The notes beneath the pieces were generated by a model. The model worked only from the letters and a program-made list of their open reading frames with translations, did not search any database and was not told the origin of the DNA. From contig NC_057769.1 of the NCBI RefSeq assembly GCF_010389155.1, forward strand, positions 34,829,548 to 34,893,547: a DNA stretch of 64,000 bases, read 5' to 3'. Shown piece after piece: positions 60,509 through 64,000 of this stretch. Positions within the stretch are counted from its first letter, which is position 1; each line of letters starts with the position of its first letter. This DNA is from Erigeron canadensis. Its lineage: Eukaryota > Streptophyta > Magnoliopsida > Asterales > Asteraceae. The translations under genes were made by a program, and so were the position numbers.

Positions 60509-60632
60509 TTCTGGAGCTGAGACAGCTTGAACCAACCCAAGATGAGTCAGCCTGGACATCTTCTTATAAATATCCTTAAAGATTTTCAGGCTGACTCAAC
60601 TTGAATCAGTCCAAGCTGACTCAGCTCCAGAA
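60509..60632. repeat. Long imperfect hairpin, miRNA-precursor-like
   Basis: Arms 60509-60562 and 60579-60632 (54 bases each) pair with only about eight mismatches and no obvious bulges, with a 16-base loop. Arm words are TTCTGGAGCTGAG(A/T)CAGCTTG and (A/T)TGAGTCAGCCTG. The size and pairing resemble young plant MIRNA genes or a foldback transposon. Confidence 0.7.
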
Positions 60633-60649
60633 CCATCCCCAAGGAGATA

Positions 60650-60835
60650 ACAACCACCAATGGCTATAGTGGTAAAGTACTCAAATGATTTCATGTTCAA
60701 ACCTTCGTTGGCCGGTAAATAGACTGGGTTTTCAAGGAAACTAGTTTGAAAATGGCCATAGGAATATTGTACTTGGATCACGTACATCTAACTCAAAGAA
60801 TCGTTCTTCCCGCATAACCTGAAAAGGAATAACCA
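60650..60835 (+). mobile_element. Probable tRNA-derived SINE
   Basis: AATGGCTATAGTGGTAAAG resembles box A and TTTCATGTTCAAACCTTCG box B with tRNA-like spacing. The 3' end is unclear. Confidence 0.45.
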
Positions 60836-60891
60836 ACTTTGTTTATACATTTTTATATATATCGATGATCAACAGCATTACTTATCAATAA

Positions 60892-61297
60892 ATGGAAAAA
60901 TCCATAAAAGGTAACCTTTTTACGTGAATTTCTTAAGAAAGGGGTTTTCATTTATTAAAAAGATTTCATTTTCAAAATTTTCTCAATAAGGGGAATATTG
61001 TCAATTTTTAACGCTAACCCTCTGTTAAGTAACATGTAAACTTGCCACATCAATAAAAGCAAAATATCGATCATTTATTTCTTTTCAAAGGCGGAGAGAA
61101 AGGTGTGATGGATTTTTCCACGTGTAAGGTCACGTCGGCAAACTGACGTATCACTTAACGGAGAGTTGACATTTAAAATTAACGATATTCCCCTTATTGA
61201 AATTGTTTTAAAAATGAAATCTTAGACGAAAACTAAATAGGTTCCCTTTCATACGAAATTTGTGTAAAAATGTTACTATTTTATGGATTTTCCCCTA
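60892..61297. mobile_element. MITE with very long inverted termini (Mutator-like)
   Basis: The left end GGAAAAATCCATAAAAGGTAA mirrors the right end, whose reverse complement starts GGGGAAAATCCATAAAATAG. Pairing continues for about 180 bases, including AGATTTCATTTT, CAATAAGGGGAATAT and CTGTTAAGT/CCGTTAAGT, so nearly the whole 405-bp element is a hairpin. No coding capacity. A flanking duplication could not be fixed. Confidence 0.65.
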
Positions 61298-61344
61298 AAT
61301 AAAAACACATTTATTTATATTTATATATCAATATAATTAAGACA

Positions 61345-61592
61345 TAATACGTAAAAAAGTAAGTAAGTAAGTAACTCCCAATGCCGTCTTCTACGGGTTT
61401 TGGGTCCCAATACCGTCTTCGACGGTGTATGGGGGAGGTTGATATGTAGACAGCCTTACCCCTACCAAAGGTAGAGAGGCTGCTTCCAGGTTCTACCATA
61501 GGTAGAAAAGGACCTCCAGCCTTGTTGGGCATGAGGATCGAACCCATGACCTCTGTTTCCAGAGGCATGAGCTTCAACCACTGATTCAACCC
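61345..61592 (-). mobile_element. tRNA-derived SINE (family B)
   Basis: On the minus strand: box A AATCAGTGGTTGAAGCTC, box B TCATGGGTTCGATCCTC, then GGTAGGGGTAAGGCTGTC and ACATATCAACCTCCCCC, a block resembling the conserved 3' domain of several angiosperm SINEs. It ends with a duplicated CGTCGAAGACGG / GTAGAAGACGG motif and a (TTAC)n tail at 61358-61374. Confidence 0.7.
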
Positions 61593-61935
61593 AGTATAAT
61601 ACGTAATTAACATAAATTTTTAAAGCGCGCGATACATAGAACACTACAATAATTAAAAATCTAAGTTGCTAAATATACAACGACGTTAAAAGAAATGAAT
61701 ATTTAGCTCGAATTTATGTGTTTCCCCCCTCCCCCCTCCCCTAGCATGTATTCAACATCTTTGTGTGTCAATCCGCCCGTTTTATGTTAATGGTAGGGTT
61801 CCACTTTCCTTTGAAACGTAAATGTTTGTTGACTTCTTGACTTTTTGAGGGTCGAGACGTCAAGTCGGGAGTTAATGATTTCGGTTTTCTTTTTAACAAC
61901 TTCCCTTATATTTACATCACCAAATTCTTTCAAGA

Positions 61936-62108
61936 AATGCTAGATCTATAAACAATTTATAAACAAATGGTTACTAACACTGTAACACATGTTTCATGTG
62001 ATGTGGACCAATCATCAAAGAAAAAAAAAAAACATAACTTGATTTAATTAGTTGAAGATTTGTTTGTAAATTTTTGTTTATAATCTGTTTGTCAACTTAG
62101 CATTACTC
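61936..62108. mobile_element. Small MITE-like inverted repeat
   Basis: AATGCTAGATCTATAAACAA at the left and, reversed, AATGCTAAGTTGACAAACAG at the right, both followed by TTATAAACAAA-type sequence. Length about 170 bp, no coding capacity. Confidence 0.5.
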
Positions 62109-64000
62109 AATTCTTAATCATATACAATTAATTCTCTAGATACATTTGTAACACGAATTTCAAAATATGCGTTTTCCATAAAAGCATTATATTGAACTTG
62201 GTTCTTTTACTATTTATATAGCTTCACTTTCATGTCCTTGATCGTCGATTCTTGTGGTAATTGCATGCTCTTTGAAAGTGGTCCGCATTTTATTCCAAAA
62301 TAATCGAGTTTCCAGATTCTGAATCTTTTGACATGTACGTCAATAAAGTTTTTTTCTAATAGTATCTCTATCACTGTCACACCACGTACGAAATATATAT
62401 ATATATATTAACTATTTTTCATTCTTAGTTTTTGGAATATACTACGTATAAGGTTTAGCATCATCTTGAGATTGTTGAAATGGTTGTTCAACCAGGATTA
62501 ATGTTGGAAGTTTTAATATTGTGGAAAGTTTGAGAATTGAGATTGTAGAAATTGATGTGCGTGTTGGAAATTAAAAGATATGATTAATATAGAAAAAAAA
62601 GAAGAAAAGAAGTCATTTTGTGTACATGTTCATTCTATCATTCCATCACTCTATTTCTTGAATGCTGATACTTTGATATATGTAATTTATTTTGTTTAAC
62701 AAATTTGGGCGAAAATGGAAAAAGAATTGCCCATATAAATGGACAAAGTTGAAGCTGCCTAATAAAGCCCATAAGATTACGGTAGTGGGGTTGTAAGAAT
62801 TAATCGAGGCATAGATTTAACATTCGTCTGTGCCCAAAATTTTATTTTATTCAATTAATACATGACATTTGTCACGTCCAACATTGTTCATTTTGACTTA
62901 TACAAATTATAGATTATATATGTCTATGTGATTTGATATAAAAGTGCTAGCTTGTTAGGATCTAATGTTGTTACAAGTTAAATTTGAACTTATTCTCTTA
63001 ATCAAAAAAGTTTTTAATTCCTGTTCAAAAAGAAATAAAGTGTTTAATTAGTGTAATTCAATTTGGAGTTTTTTAACGAGTGCCCCATGGGCATTGGATA
63101 ATTAGCATTTAATAAGCTATGAACAATTTTGCACTTTCCTTTTTAATCTTTTTTAATTCATCCTTATAATCTATGCTTTTCTATAAAGCATATTGGCTTT
63201 TTTATTTTTGAAATTTAAGCACTTTTTTCATTATTTTCATAATACTCTTTACTTAAGCATAAAACTCTTATATACCCTCATTTCTCCTTCTCTTTAATCA
63301 TAACACGCTCTCATCGACCTTCTATCACCCTCCTTCTCCACTGCCTCCCTCGATCTCCACCACCGCCTCCCTCGATCTCCACCACCGCCTCCCTTTTATA
63401 TTGTCCTCACAATCTAGCCGTCGCAACGCGCTGAGACTATGCTCGTATTCCTATAAAATAAATAGCTAGCCTAAAATTATTTCCATTTCTCTTTGATATT
63501 GTTTGACCAAGTCACGAGCCACCTCTCTGTATCATTTTTTTTTCCGTAGGGCACCCTTCTTTGTTCCATCTTCTTTGTTTTTCTTTTTAGTAATTCACAA
63601 GCTTATTAACATTTGTTAATTAAAAGATAAAATGCATAATTTAGTTATACATATGAAAGAACAAACATTGATCTTAACGACACCAACATGAATAGTTTTA
63701 TCATCACAAACAAGAAACATATAAAGGAACAGAGTAATAGTATTAGAATTTCAAACAGTAAATAGCATTAATTCAAACAAACAAAATTTATAGTTACCTT
63801 TAGAAATTAAAGGAAAAACCTCAATCAGAATATGTTGAGAAAAACAATAATAAATAATTATTTGTGATCTACTTACGAATGATAAAGAAATTGGAGGCTA
63901 CAAATCGGTTTTATTAAAAAGAAGAGAAAAATTTTAGAGGGAATTTATTAAGTAAAATATTTATGGAGGGAGTGTTAAATTATAGAGGGATGTATAGAAC
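62109..64000. other. AT-rich spacer to the right edge
   Basis: No gene seen. A 22-bp tandem repeat CTCCCTCGATCTCCACCACC(GC) occurs about 2.5 times at 63343-63395. Mixed simple repeats elsewhere. Confidence 0.35.

Overview
This is plant nuclear DNA: AT-rich, with intron-bearing genes separated by repeat-filled spacers. Gene content and repeat types fit a eudicot, and the F-box/DUF295 pseudogene and repeat style suggest Asteraceae, though that placement is inference. I find no operons, CRISPR arrays, organellar blocks or canonical tRNA/rRNA genes.

Seven protein-coding genes look real. In order they are: a CTR1-like Raf kinase gene (minus strand, 3' part outside the left edge); heat-shock factor HSFA3 (minus); a kinase-less PAN/D-mannose-lectin membrane protein (plus); two tandem 3-ketodihydrosphingosine reductase genes (KDSR/TSC10, plus); cytosolic class I fructose-bisphosphate aldolase (plus); and a PETAL LOSS-like trihelix factor (minus). 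Intron junctions could be placed by reading frame and GT/AG sites, and the joined lengths fit the families. From remembered locus numbers, the order CTR1, HSFA3, PAN-lectin, aldolase, PTL is the order of At5g03730, At5g03720, At5g03700, At5g03690 and At5g03680. The window is therefore a conserved microsyntenic block, with the KDSR pair as an extra unit between lectin and aldolase.

The rest is mostly mobile DNA and decayed genes: a frameshifted F-box/DUF295 pseudogene (10.0-12.5 kb); copia fragments at 12.5-14.3 and 51.9-54.9 kb; a 507-bp solo LTR; a degenerate copia element with two LTRs (19.5-24.0 kb, minus); a near-full-length dead L1-type LINE in KDSR-1 intron 1; a 2.2-kb Mutator-like element with a 9-bp target duplication; further foldback elements; several tRNA-derived SINEs; and a recurring hairpin-plus-CTAG terminus suggestive of Helitron-like elements. 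A DUF868 remnant and a captured alpha/beta-hydrolase exon are also present.

The conserved genes are not known to form one pathway. They cover ethylene signalling (CTR1), heat/drought transcription (HSFA3), sphingolipid synthesis (KDSR), glycolysis (FBA) and floral development (PTL). The observations most worth a second look are the microsynteny, the diverged KDSR copy 2, the KDSR-1 intron LINE, an miRNA-precursor-like hairpin near 60.5 kb, the Helitron-like end family and the short CTR1-like N-terminus. I found no clearly new biological system.
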